Origin: Thuidium tamariscinum
Taxonomy: Eukaryota > Streptophyta > Bryopsida > Hypnales > Thuidiaceae
Length of the DNA stretch: 64,000 bases
Direction of reading: 5' to 3'
NCBI GenBank assembly: GCA_947034885.2
Contig: OX344750.2
Coordinates: 8,476,501-8,540,500 of the forward strand
How positions within the stretch are numbered: position 1 is the first letter of the stretch; every line of letters begins with the position of its first letter. The position numbers and the translations under genes were made by a program. The notes under the pieces are model-generated. The model ran no database searches. It saw nothing but the letters and a program-made list of their open reading frames with translations, and was not told the DNA's origin. This document shows positions 1 through 11,856 of the stretch, in pieces.

Positions 1-2
1 AA

Positions 3-2284
3 ATAGTCATTGATTGGAAGAAACCAACTACCGTTCGAGACGTACAATGTTTCCTCGGTTTTGCAAACTTCTACCAAATCTTCATCCAAAACTATTCCAA
101 GATTGCTGCTTCGTTGACCCGATTGATTTGCAAAGATAAGCTCGAGTGGAATGATGAAGCAGACTAAGCATTTGAAGCCCTGAAGAAGGCGTTTACAACA
201 ACGCCTATTTTGATGCATCCTGACTTTCAGAAGCCGTTCTTCTTAGAAACGGATGCTTCTGACTTTGTCCTTAGAGCGGTCCTTTCACAACTTGACCAAG
301 ACAGACGCCTCCATCCTGTCTCGTTTTACTCGCGAAAATTTACTACTGTTGAGATCAATGATGAGATACTTGATAAGGAGCTCTTAGCCATTGTTGACTC
401 GTTTCAAGAATGGCGTCATTTCCTCAAAGGAGCTCAACATCCAGTTACGGTCTACACCAATCACAAGAACCTTGAGTACTTCATGTCTGCTAAAGTATTG
501 AATCGACGACAAGCCTGTTGGAGTATTTCGCTTTCACGCTTCAACTTCGTCATCACGTACTGTCCCGGTTCCCAGCAAATCCAGTCCGACGCTCTTTCCC
601 GACGAGCATACTTTGCACCCAAGGAAGGAGATCATGTAGCTTACGACCAGCAAAAGACTACCCTTATTAAGCCTCAGCAACTTCAGCTGAAGATCGTATG
701 CACCACAACTTCGGTGGATGCATCTTTTCTTTAAGATATCCGAGTAAGTTTACAATCCGATCCATTGGCCTTGAAATTCAAGAACAATGCTGACATCTCC
801 AATTCTGGAGAATTTCCAAGTCCGAACTCTCAAGTCCCCAATTCAGAGGTTATAGATTCGGAATCCCCGAATCAAACTACTTCTAGTTCACGAATTTCTA
901 AATCACGTAAAACCCCCCGAGGTGATGTTGACCCAAGATTCCAGTTCCGAGATGGGCATTATACTATCAGGGCTTACTTTATGTCCCTGAAGGCCCATAT
1001 CGACTCTGAGTGCTCCAGTCTCGACACGACTTTCCATCGGCGGGACACTTTGGCTACAACAAGATCATAGAGCTGATATCCAGAGATTTTTGGTGGCCAC
1101 AAATGTGGAAAATCGTGAAAGACTACGTCACAACATGTGACACGTGCTTTAGATCCAAGATCCCTCGTCATCGACCATATGGGTTACTTCAACCGCTACC
1201 GATTCCAGAAACCCCATGGACATCCATATCCATGGACTTCATTGTGGACCTTCCACTGTCCAAGACCTTTGACTCCATCTTTGTTGTTGTTGATCGGCTC
1301 ACCAAGATGGCGCACTTCATTCCGTGCCACAAGATTGTAACTGGTGAAGAAACAGCAAGACTATTTGTAGATAACATCTACAAACTTCATGGCTTACCTA
1401 ACAACATCATCTCTGATCGCGGAACGCAATTCACATCCAAATTCTGGCAGTCTCTATTCAAGATTCTAAGCGTCGAGATCTAGTTATCTTTAGTATACCA
1501 TCCTCAGACCGATGGCCAAACCGAGCGCGTCAATCAAGTATTGGAGTAGTACCTGCGATGTACCATCAACTACCATCAAGATAATTGGGTGGACTTGTTA
1601 CCGCTTGCCGAGTTTGCTTACAACAATACGTTACAAGGATTTACCCAACAGACTCCCTTCTTTGCAAACTACGGTCATCATCCAAGATTTGATCAATTCA
1701 ACTTGAACATTTCTGAAAATTCAACTGCTATGGATCTTGCTACCCGATTATCTGATATTCAGAAGTAGATGAAGCAGAGCCTCATCAAAGCTCAAGAACA
1801 CCAGAAAGCCAATGTAGACAAATTTCGCAAGGAACATCCTAAAATCTTGATTGGAGACAAGGTATGGCTACTCCGTCGAAATTTGAGGACTCGACGCCCA
1901 TCTGACAAACTCGACTACCGTCGCCTTGGACCATTTCTAGTGGTCAAACAAATCAACAAGATAGCCTACCGATTGGAGTTACCCGCTTCTATGAAGATCC
2001 ATCTTGTGTTTCACATCTCTCTTCTTGAGCCGTATAAGGAGTCAACACTACCAGACAGGGTTCAAGAACCTCCTCCACCGATAGAAATTGAAGGTGACGA
2101 AGAATTTGAAGTCTCGGAGATTCTTGACTCTCACATTCACCGTCGACGACTCGAATATCTTGCGCATTGGCAGGGCTATGACGTCAGCGAAAGGACCTGG
2201 GAACCTGCCTCAAATCTTGAGAATGCCCCTGAAATGATTCAGGAGTTCCATCGACAATATCCTCAAAAACCAAGAAACATTTGA
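3..2284 (+). pseudogene. pol: Chromovirus pol: RT end, RNase H, integrase, chromodomain
   Basis: Reading starts at base 3 with the end of the RT domain (FLGFANFYQ). RNase H follows (TDASDFVL near 250; TNHKNLEYF near 460, where families usually have TDHK; DALSRR near 590). Integrase has an HHCC zinc region near 1010-1150 (SRHDFPSAGHFGYNK; TCDTCFRSK), then the D, D and E of the catalytic triad (SMDFIVDLP, ISDRGTQFT, HPQTDGQTERVN). A chromodomain near 2110-2270 ends the protein (LEYLAHWQGYDVSERTWEP), before a TGA stop. In-frame stops are TAA 165-167, TAA 732-734, TAG 1481-1483, TAG 1547-1549 and TAG 1766-1768. A one-base frame change lies near 1000-1015. The frame from 1010 to 2284 is otherwise continuous. 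The protein would copy and integrate the element, with the chromodomain guiding it to chromatin. Confidence 0.88.
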
Positions 2285-2792
2285 ATTCAAAGCGTCTGAA
2301 CTGCCACCGGCACCAATTTCTGCAAGTTGTCTTGGTACAGGTGTAGATACAAAGACTTTGAATTACAACAGTGGTCGTATCAACGAGGCGACGACGCACT
2401 TGTCTAGCTCAGTTTTGCAGGGACAGGCCTTCAAACTCACGTCGGCCGAAAATGGTATAAGGATCGCAATCGCCACCTCGCCGATGTCTCGTATTACCAA
2501 CCGGACGGTCTTATACCAGTCCGCAACACCCGCCTACTATTCCTGATCAACTACTCTACTGTTCCTACTGCCGCCCGCCGTCTTCAAAACATTCTTTACT
2601 GCTAACGGTTCTCCGACAACCGTAATGGTATTCCGTACACCGCCTTTCGCCGTCGGCATCGACATTCGATTTAACGGTTTTTCATACCCTATACATTCTT
2701 TTCTTTTGTCTGGTTTACGTGAATCCCACGTGAACATTCTCTTTTCTAGCTTTGTTATTGGTCCACAGGGGAACTCGTGGAACTCGTTCCTT

Positions 2793-2805
2793 GAAGGGGG
2801 GGTGA
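2793..2805 (+). other. Polypurine tract of the chromovirus
   Basis: A G-rich purine run (GAAGGGGGGGTGA, one T) lies directly before the TGTCACGG start of the LTR, the normal place of the plus-strand primer. Its position fixes the left end of the 3' LTR at 2806. Confidence 0.75.
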
Positions 2806-2901
2806 TGTCACGGACATGCCATATCGGACTTCATCCACACTCTGTGAATTTCCGTGACACCTATAATGGTATAATATTAGTGGTTAGCAGTTTAGAGTAA
2901 C

Positions 2902-3164
2902 TTCTAGAAGGTTCTAGAACCTTCAACTAGTATCTAGAACTTTCCAATAGTTTCCGGAAGCTTCCACAAGCTTCCGTATAGTTCTTGTAGTTTCTGAAAG
3001 CTTCTACAAACTTCCGGAAGCTTCCATACGAGTCTAGATGCCTCCAGAAGCTTCCAGAAGGTTCCGCTTGACCTTCTTAGATTCCGGAAGCTTCCACAAA
3101 CTTCCGGAAGGTCCCATAGGTGCTTCCTAAGGTCTCTAGGACCTTACTCCGGAAGTTTCCAGAA
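2902..3164 (+). promoter_or_regulatory. Heat-shock-element array in LTR U3
   Basis: TTC and GAA triplets alternate at exact 5-base steps: TTC 2902, GAA 2907, TTC 2912, GAA 2917, TTC 2922 (a five-block element); TTC 2952, GAA 2957, TTC 2962; TTC 3012, GAA 3017, TTC 3022; GAA 3047, TTC 3052, GAA 3057, TTC 3062; TTC 3082, GAA 3087, TTC 3092; TTC 3102, GAA 3107; GAA 3152, TTC 3157, GAA 3162. The last block ends seven bases before the TATA box. Three or more such blocks make the consensus binding site of heat-shock factor trimers. Confidence 0.8.
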
Positions 3165-3170
3165 GTTTAG

Positions 3171-3178
3171 TATAAATA
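3171..3178 (+). promoter_or_regulatory. TATA box of the chromovirus LTR
   Basis: TATAAATA follows the heat-shock-element array by seven bases, the expected layout for a core promoter in a retrotransposon LTR. Confidence 0.7.
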
Positions 3179-3397
3179 GAGAGTTGAAGGCCGTTGCTCC
3201 ACACTCTCTTCAACACCAGTTGTACCCCAATCTTGTATTGACTTCCTGTTATCAATACATCTTCTAGTTCTCTCACTTTGAATTGTAGTTTGAGTCACTT
3301 GTGAGGAATCCCCTCACTTCTAGTTCAATCTTGTCCTTGTTTGAGGTTTCTCCTTAGTTTTGATCTTGAGTCCGTCCAAGAGTTGCCGTCCGCAACA

Positions 3398-4748
3398 GCG
3401 TTTAGACTTGAACGTTCATTAAGACCTTTTTTACTAAAAATAGACATATAAGAGTCATAAATAGTGATGTCAGATTCAAAAATAGTAATGTTGAAATTAC
3501 CAAAATAAAAATTATTAAAAATAAAAATTTCAAAAAATCAATTTATTGCTAAAACATGTTTAATTTAAGGTAGTTATTTAGCACTCAAATGTTGTAGGTA
3601 GGGCCAAGAATAATAGCCTAACCTCTCTCACAACATGAAAGGTAGTACAATTGAAGTGGTGTACGAATGAATTTTATCCATGTCGTACGTTCATTTTTTT
3701 GAAATAATTGGAAAATAATTTCAAATACTCAATTAATAGAAAAAAAAATAATGTAGCAAACAACTCATTGGATCTAGGGAGACATTTCTTTTTTCAAATT
3801 TGGGGGTTATTTTAAATGTAATTTAAAAAGTAAAAAAAATTCAAAATTACTTTTTAGTAAAAGAAATATATATTTTTTAAATTAATTAATTTTCTGGTCA
3901 AAATTTGCTTAAACCCATAAACAAGATTGCTAGCAGGCGAGCAGGAGAGCAGGAGCTTGTGAGCCTGTGAGCGGGAAATTTATTTTGAAAAAAATTTGAG
4001 TTGAGCACCTATGATCGTGGATTTTAGGGTAACAAAAATTAGAGTTTAGTACCTATACTCGTGGACTTTCAACGTTTAGGCGACGAAGAAGATATGATGT
4101 CTATTTCAAAGATGTGACTACAGAAGTCACTTTTTGTTTTCTTCTTCATTTTCTCTTTGCATACACCTAGGATCATGGACATTATATACACAAGAGTAGG
4201 GATATAAAATATAATTGTGAGAATCAAAGCACTTAGGTTTATATTGTCGATTAGCTTTAATTTAGAATATTAAATCTTTTTTATATAGAGATAAATTAAG
4301 GAATGTGAAGGCAAAATGAAAACAGCAAAGAACATCTCATAAATACCCAAACCTTGAAATCACAAAAGGCATTGGAAATACTCTAATTTGATGCAACTCA
4401 TTCACTAAATAAGTCAATCTAGGTGTTGTTGAAAGAAGATTGATTTTGAGATGTATAATGAAGAGAAAGAATTGGATGGTCAATACGTAAGGGTTTGTCG
4501 GATCCGACGGAATTATACGTGTTGCCTTCTTGCCTCAAAATTTATCTATTTATTTATTTATTTTTGGTGTAGGTTTTGGAAGAACTAGCAAGAGCCATTG
4601 CCTTAGATGTATTCAAAACAAAAATCAAATAAATAGAAAGAGAAATTTGAGACTTCCAGAAGTAGCCATAAAACACACAAATCCAATCCAAATCCAATCC
4701 AAATAATACACAATAGTAAGATTCAAGAGATTAGTCAATCTCAAGAAT
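3398..4748. other. AT-rich spacer, no gene seen
   Basis: No coding exon is recognisable. Near 3935-3975 is a run of short GAGCAGG and GAGC units (gene-like GCTC repeats on the other strand); similar GCTC-rich stretches occur near 11220-11280, 12480-12540 and 51060-51130. At 4499-4514 is TCGGATCCGACGGAAT, part of a short repeat found again at 6367-6383. Confidence 0.6.
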
Positions 4749-7700
4749 CTAAGTGGCTGTGGACTCAGTCACTGAATCTGACCCTATAGAGGACTCTGAG
4801 GACTCCCATCCCTCAGATGCAGAAGCATCTATAAACTGTAAGACATTGAGGGCGTAAATGTCTTTGCGTCGTTTTGATTTGGAACAACCAAAATTTGCAA
4901 AGGCACTTGCCATCTGCTCAGCATAGGGTGGTAACTCGAAAGGCTTCTCTGGACTAATGACAAGCCTTTGATTTTGTTCCATGACCTCTTTCAAGATCAA
5001 TCCACAACCTCTGCAAAAATTGAAGACATTATATTAGTCTTTGCAAATGTGATATGAAGAAAAATAATAAAGAATGAAAGAAGTTTCCACTTACTTACTG
5101 GATTTTCCCTTGCGAACAAACTTGCGAGGCACAATAGGCGCGTCTTGCACATCCATTGTCAAGTCCACTGTTGTCTCGGGGGTTGGAGCCACTGCCATTG
5201 AGGGTGATGACTTCTTCATGGGCTTCAAAATGGCATTGAAAACATCTTTGTCCCCCTCAAAAGCTAGAATGTTGCGACCAGTTCCTCTACAAGCCAAAAT
5301 GCAAGCACCTAGGGCATTCATGTAAAAAAAATGTGTTAGAAAGGTGACAAAATTGTTACAATGACATAGAAGTGTGAAATATTAAAATTGAAGACAAACC
5401 TGTGGATGCCGTGCAGTCCACAATGACATCGCCTTCATTGCTTGTGGCTTCAAGGAGGAGGGTGAAGAACCTCGGATCTTTTCCACGTGGGCCTCTCTAT
5501 GGCTTCTTCCCATTCATGGAGATGTCATCTGCATGCATGTAATTCATCAACATGTCATCATTCTCGACATCCACCCCAGCCTTCTTCATCATCTCAGTAC
5601 GCTTGAAAGCAAATTTGGATTCGCCTTTTGCTTTGAGGTCCTTGACAAGGAGAGTGACTCCAAACTTTTGTGTCTGCAACATATATGACACAAGAACATT
5701 AGAGATCAATGAATAGAATTTTAAAAGAAAATAGGTTACAAAACTGAAGCATCTGTACTGAAATTACCGTCTTTGTGGTGTCCGTTGGCGAGGTGAGATG
5801 CATGCGGTTCATGCCTAGCCAGTCCTTCTTCTTCTTGAAGTCAAATGCTTCGCAAACTCCTGCTAGATCTTCCCTAGATGCAATACTGAAGGAGTGAAAC
5901 ACAATGATGCATCCATCATCGTGCAGATGCTCTACTGCAAAGGTGCATGCGGATTGCAAAGCATTAGCTTCTAAATCCGCATTCCAATTTGGCACCTCCT
6001 TCGACGTAAGAGAAATGCCTGGCACAGGCAAGTTCTCTGGACAGTCAATGAAGATGACATCAACACCAGCCCTTGCATTTGCGACACCTTCAAACATGCG
6101 AGTTTTGCCCACTGCCATCTCCAAAAGCATATTTCAAAACAATTTCAATATATTAGTATTGCATACTTTCCTATCTTTCAAAGCAGATTCATAATATTTA
6201 ATACAACATTAGGAATTTTAGGGTCATTTTAATAAAAGTCTGAGCTAAAAGAGAAATTACATTAGTCAATATGTTCAACAATTTCTAGAGAAAACAAAAC
6301 CATATGAATGTAGGTAATGTTGAGTAGGGAAAAACAGAACAAAATAGTGGTTTAGGTGATTCCATCGGATCCGACGGAATTGTAAATTCTGCCTTGTTGT
6401 CTTACTAATTCTTTCAAATACAAAAATTCTTCAATACAAAATATAATTGTGGAGCAGAGAGAAATTTTTCTTCAATGTTTCATTATAGCAACTTTGGTGC
6501 TTAGCATTCATATCATTGACAATAAGTAAAATAAATTTGAGCAAAGATGTTTGAAGAGATCACCTGAACCAAGTACTTCAAGACCTCGTCGTAGGCACCC
6601 TGTCTTTTGTCCTCCATATCCATGGCGATGTCCTCAATGCAAATATTAAGGATTAAATCCTTAGTCTCTGGCACATCATCGTCGGAAAGGACCATGGCTT
6701 GTGTCACTCGTGAAATGACATCTTTAGTGAGCTGTGAGATGGTGACTTTCCTTGGTACTCTGCCTTGTGTTTGATCCACAGTGGAGGAAGCTAAGACTTG
6801 CCCTTTCTCTTCCACTTTCTTCTTTCCCTTGGCCTTAGTCTTCTCTTCCTTCTCCTTCTCGGCTTCTTTCTCTGCCTTCTCGGCCTCCTTCTCCGCCTTC
6901 TTTGCTGATTTCTCCGCCTGCTTTTTCTCCTTGGCCTCTACGATGAGTTGATTCTTCACTTCTTTCTTTCGGTCCAGCGCATCCCTCTTGTTGATGGCCC
7001 TCTTCCTGGCATCATCATCCATGCCGATGAACTCGTCAACATCCTCCAAATCTACTACCCCCTTGCCCTCCAATGATGCCCTGAGCTGAACCTCCGAATT
7101 ATGGGTGAACTCCAGTGTGCAGTCCAAGTACCAACCCGCGCTAGAGAAATGAGCAGTAGTGTAGGTACGCAATTGATGTGGGCTGAACATGCATGAAGTC
7201 GAGTTGCGGTCGAGGAAGCGTGGAAGGAATTGAGGGAGGTCTAGTTTTGCAATGGCCCCCTTTGCTTCAAGCTCTAACTTGAAGTACCTGTAATTCAATC
7301 ATAATGAGTTATATGGAGCACTGTTCAACTTAAAAATGAAAGAATAAGAGCGAAATATAACATAGAAGTTGTAAATTACAATCCTTTCAAGGGTGAAAAA
7401 GTATCCGAGACATTACAAATTCAAGATTTATAATGAAGTAGAAGATGCTATAGGGTTTCTTTAATTACAAAGTATACAATGATGCCACAAAATTCCAAGT
7501 AGTAAAGAAAATGACATACCGATAAAGGACTCTACGCACCACAGCGTTAGAGCCTTCGTGAGATGAAAAAGTTTGGCCCCTCTTGAAGTACTTCGAGCCC
7601 TTGAAGTAATTCATGAAGCCATGTACCCAAATCTTCTTCCTCCATCCTTCTATGTACTCTGGTAGCCGCTCTGGTTCTGGTTTTACGTTGTAGTCGATGG

Positions 7701-10382
7701 AAAGGTTGTCTTCCTTTACAATTTTGTCGAAGAACTCCACTGCAGCATCTTCTATCTGAAAAATGGGATATAGTCAAGAAGTTCAGTTGTATTACCAAAT
7801 ATTTAAATGAAAACAACTATCAAGTGTTTTATTATTTAATGAAAGGAATTAGATATTGAACACTTATCCCAACGTACCAAGTACACTTCACCAAAAATTG
7901 AGGAAGTAAGAGTTCGGAGACAGGTTTTGGTGGCAACTTCCTTGATTCGCGTGAAAGAGTAGAAGAGTTCCACCATTGAAGTATCTTTGTCTTGTGCTTT
8001 GCAGTCATCTTGCAAGTGGCGACCAACTGGAGCTTCTCCAAAGTCATTTCAGGCACCTCGTAATTGCCCCTATGCTTTTCCACCTACAAGAAGAATCCAG
8101 TTAGTTTTTCAATAAGGATTTCAACTGTCTTTTGAACAAATTAAGTGAAGTTGGAGACTAATTACTGAATAGTACCTCTTTAAGGAAGTCTACTCCGTTC
8201 GCTGGGTTGGCCACCGCTAGCAATTTGAACATCTTCACCATGGCTGCCTTTGTTCGTTCCCTTGCTCCCAACCTCATTACCTCGGCTGCCTGTAGTGGTA
8301 CACTTCCAGTCTCTTGTGTAGCCTCCATGTACCTTCTTACTACTGCATCTGCAGCTTGTGAAATTTCTTGCTGCACAAGAAACCCAGATAGATGTGAAGT
8401 CAATATGGACATTGATGATTTTTAAAAATAAAAATATTTTTATCAAAAACAAGTTGAAAGAGCTTACACGGAAGATGAAAGATGTGAAGACCTCGGGTTG
8501 AATTGAATACCATTTCTTAGTGACCTTGTGCTCAAGGCACCTCTTCCTCTCTGCAGGCCTTAGTAGAGCTGCAAACTTTGATATGGGTAGCATTCCGTAC
8601 TTCTGAATTTGGTACAAGGTGTGTACCAAATTCGTCTTCACGTGGGAGTCTTCTACAGACCTGAAAACCATTCAATGCAACATAAGCTGAAGATCTAAAC
8701 TACCTCCAAGAAAGTACAACATTCAAATTGAATATTTTTTTGAAAAATAAAAACAATAAGAAAGAAAGAACTTACTTGTTTACGTCATGCATGACTTGCA
8801 TGACAAGTTCATTCCGACCTTTCGTGTCTAACATGATAGAATCGACACTGCAGTGCTCCTCCGAGTGTTTAGAGATGTAGTTCATCCACGCAATTCGTCT
8901 GTGGTTTCCATTACAAATGAAGATCTTCAAGTTCTTCAAGAACTGAAGCTCTGGCTTGGACTCAAACTTCTGTTTGAAGACTTCATTCTTCTCCTTCCAA
9001 ATGGGGTCCCAACTATCCATCTCCTGTTGGGTGAACTCTTCAGTGTTCCCATCTTCGTTTGTAGCTGACACATAGAATACCGCAGCACCATCTCGGTACC
9101 CTCCACCTGCAAACTCTTGCTCTAGCTGCAGGATATCAGATGCCAATGTAGGTCTGACCATTGGCATTGCCACAAGCCTGCACAATGGTATGTGCATTCG
9201 AAATACCTCCTCGGGCTTCATCCGAAGTTGTGCCAAAAGCTTCACAACATCACCTTTTTGAATATGGCGAAGTTCTTCCTCTGACATCACCTTCTCCTCC
9301 TCACGGTCTTGAATGATAATCTCCATGTCCTCTTTTCCTTCATCTCCATCTCCTTCTCCTGGTTCGATCTCTGGCTGTCTCTGGTTTTGAGAGGATGGCG
9401 TTTCAAATATAGTTTCTGTTTCTGTGGTTTTGGTAGGGGAGATGTCCATCTAGCAGAACAAAGTTTAAGTTTAACAAATGGAATGTTCACAGTAAATAAA
9501 AACAATATGAATTGTATTGAAAGTGATGGGACAACAACAAAAATAAATTACTTCAAGTGGAATATGTTACTTGCAATTGGATGGTCAATTGTATCTACAA
9601 AAATAAAGTAGATTGAAAATATAGATAGAGCCTGGTATGGTATATGTTTTTTTGAGAACAAAACTCCACCTAGTCTATGATTTGAACATCCTCATCCTCA
9701 TCCTCATCAGAGCTGAGGATGATGATTTCATCTGACTGAAACAGGTCCATATTTGACACCTCACTCTCCCCTGTGTACAAATCAAAAAACTCTACACTGC
9801 TGGAGTTGGAGGGCTCATAATCAGAGGGATACTCCTCCTCCTCACTGAAAGATGAGAACCACGGGCCATTGCCCCTAGTCCCACTAAGCACACTTGTCTG
9901 AAATGCGTCAACGGCATATTCCGCAGCATCCATGACGTCATCAAAACTCACCAAATTTTGGTTTGCATCACTTTGGTCAAGTGAAATGGACACCCCTGGT
10001 TGTGGCCACATCTGGGACTTGGATGGTCCTCCAACGTCCTTATCAGGGACAGTCTGCTTCATAGGACTCCCTTCCTCTGAAGATAAAACCTTCTGGCGTT
10101 TGCCCCGTCCTTGGCCGCCCTGAACAGCAAAGAATTAAACTTAGCATTCATTGCAAAGCCATAATTCTAAGAAATTGAAACAAGGGATAGATCCAAGTGC
10201 TTAAAATCTATAAAAATTCAAAGTAAATATATTTGACAATAGAAATCTTAACACAAGGGTCTAATAATTTTGATGAATCATAAAATATCACAATACTTCA
10301 AGATTCTGAAGGGTCATGCTTAGTATACCTGATTCTTCACTCCTTCATTGTCCTTTGCAACACTCGTATCTTTATCAGCGGG
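4749..10382 (-). pseudogene. Twelve-exon methyltransferase-like gene with two in-frame TAGs
   Basis: Twelve exons with GT-AG borders keep phase throughout: 10382-10329, 10119-9670, 9449-8776, 8660-8468, 8370-8176, 8083-7874, 7755-7520, 7287-6564, 6118-5768, 5673-5400, 5308-5099, 5008-4749. The ten exons from 9449 total 3327 nt (1109 codons). Parts in order: an acidic N-terminus (DEDEDEDVQIID); a GNHRRIAW motif near 8890 that recalls ParB/sulfiredoxin-like folds; a Lys/Glu-rich coiled region near 6830-6970; then a C-terminal beta-class amino-methyltransferase layout, with motif IV-like VIFIDCPEN near 6050 and SAM-motif-like GDVIVDCTASTGACIL across 5430-5290. The usual DPPY is DCPE, so catalysis is doubtful. 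TAG at 9672-9670 sits at an exon end and TAG at 5499-5497 lies inside the methyltransferase. More 5' exons may exist beyond 10382. The function is inferred from motifs only. Confidence 0.72.
6367..6383 (+). repeat. Short dispersed repeat around TCGGATCCGACGGAATT
   Basis: This 17-mer lies in the intron between 6564 and 6118. The same word plus about 20 similar following bases (TGCCTTNTTG) occurs at 4499 just past the end of the gene, in the same orientation. It may mark the ends of a small decayed insertion. Confidence 0.5.
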
Positions 10383-10476
10383 CTGAACCAAGAGAATATT
10401 ATGTAAGTACCAAAAATAAAAAATAATAAATTGAGCATAGGTAAAAAATAATCAGAGTCAATCAAAATAGAAAAAA

Positions 10477-10574
10477 ATGGTGAAAAGTTTGGGTACTACG
10501 AGGTGATTCGGAAAACCAAGTCGGATCCAACTTGGTTTTCCAAATCACCTCGTAGTACCCAAACTTTTCACCAT
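10477..10574. repeat. Near-perfect 45-bp inverted repeat with 7-nt loop
   Basis: The left arm 10477-10521 and right arm 10530-10574 are reverse complements with a single mismatch, around a GGATCC-containing spacer. It lies about 95 bp upstream of the first recognised exon of the methyltransferase-like gene. A transcript of either strand would fold into a long hairpin. It could be a young miRNA-like locus, the relic of an inverted duplication, or a foldback element. Confidence 0.85.
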
Positions 10575-11490
10575 TGTTTTGAAAATATGCACTATTTCTG
10601 TCGAAATCCAAACGTAAGCAAGAGAATTCATATCCATTCTACGAAATCCCATCTTCAGACGGCTGCAAGTGGAAAAAAGCAGGTCATTGGCTAGTTATAG
10701 CTTTAATGAGTTGAAGCTACTCCTAGTTCGAGCAGGAATCATCATTATTTCAAGGTAGATATGATTAGTTATTTGGAGTGTAGTACATTCATGTTGTATT
10801 CTTCTCCATGTGCTGCAAATGAAATAAAGAAGTGATGCAATCCAATCATGAACATTGACTTTCTTTGCAATACATATATATGCAAACTTTCTTCTTCTAT
10901 CCAGTTTTTAAAGTTTCCCATTTTCATTTTATTAACTCCAAAAAAGTCCTAACCTCTAGAACAAGGCACACTTACTTTTGTATTTGAATTGTTTGGCCTG
11001 TTTTTAATCTCCCTTCCGGACTCTAAATCCCAAAACTCAAATGTATAGATGACATTATCTCATATCCAAAAATATGAGATTTCATGAAAATCCACGGTTA
11101 TAGGAGACACGGTCATAGGTAGCAAAATTTACTATAAATAGTAATTTTTTGCTGATTTTTGGAAAAAAAATTGATTGAAAAAAAATTCTAGTCCAAATTT
11201 CTAAAAAAAAGGCTACTTCATGCTCACCGCTCACAAGTTTCCCGCTCGTAGCTCACATGCTCACCACTCCACGCTCGAACGCTAGCGTCGTTGAACCCAT
11301 AAAAAAAATTCATTTTCCAATCAACAAATGGCTCCTCAGATCCAAAGAGAAATTTCTTGTTGCTAGAAACACCTTCCCTCTATTCATTTAGATAATCTTT
11401 AAATTTTTATTTTATTTTATTTTAATTTATCTTTTAATATTTCAAAAAATATTTTTTAAGATAAATAAAATAATTTAGTTCAAAGCTCTT
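10575..11490. other. AT-rich spacer, no gene seen
   Basis: No exon is recognised. The stretch 11220-11290 holds a GCTCAC-rich repeat related, in inverted orientation, to that near 3940. Confidence 0.5.
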
Positions 11491-11493
11491 CGG

Positions 11494-11856
11494 AACCCGA
11501 AGAGCCTTTGTTGAGCTCCGAAAAGCCTTCTTCTAGTACAAACGGACCTGAAGTCTTAAAGAACTTTAAGCCTTTGTATACCCCAAAACAACTTTTCTTG
11601 GCACCCAAAATAGGCTCCTTGGAACCAAGGAGGCTTCTCTTGGTAGTTAGCCCTAGCAAGGAGAGGCCCTCGCAAACCGAGGAGCCTTTGTTGAGCTCCG
11701 AAAAGCCTTCTACTATCACGAACGGACCTTTTTAAAGGACTTTAAGCCTTTGCATACCTCCGAAACAACTTTTCTTGGCACCCAAAATGGGTTCCTCGCA
11801 ACCGGGAAAGCTTCTCTTGGTAGTTAGCACTAGCAAGGAGAGGCTCCTCGAAATCT
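11494..11856 (+). repeat. Two-copy 180-bp tandem duplication
   Basis: Two units of about 180 bp start near 11494 and 11674 (GCCTTTGTTGAGCTCCG at 11504 and again at 11684). Both contain CAACTTTTCTTGGCACCC and TAGCAAGGAGAGG. The short ORFs over this array come from the repeat and are not supported as genes. The period is similar to that of plant satellite monomers, but only two units are present. Confidence 0.85.

Larger units (their letters stand above)
1..3397 (+). mobile_element. 3' half of a chromodomain Ty3/gypsy retrotransposon
   Basis: The window opens inside reverse transcriptase and runs through RNase H, integrase and a chromodomain to a polypurine tract and the 3' LTR. The order RT-RH-IN-chromodomain is that of a chromovirus. 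The style resembles fungal-type (Tcn1-like) chromoviruses, which are also known from early land plants, more than the CRM or Tekay elements of flowering plants; that lineage call is an inference. The 5' LTR, gag and protease lie left of the window, so the target-site duplication cannot be checked. At least five in-frame stops and one frameshift show that this copy is dead. Confidence 0.9.
2806..3397 (+). repeat. 3' LTR of the chromovirus
   Basis: It starts TGTCACGGACATG directly after the polypurine tract. A TATA box (TATAAATA) begins at 3171. The right end is placed at the CAACA near 3397, giving about 590 bp, but this end is uncertain because no second LTR is in the window. The U3 part between 2900 and 3165 is packed with alternating TTC and GAA blocks at 5-base spacing, which are heat-shock elements. 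Confidence 0.75.

Noticed and set aside
2285-2805. Extra ORF (envelope-like) between pol and the 3' LTR of the chromovirus
   Set aside because: Only short ORFs with no signal peptide or membrane segment are present.
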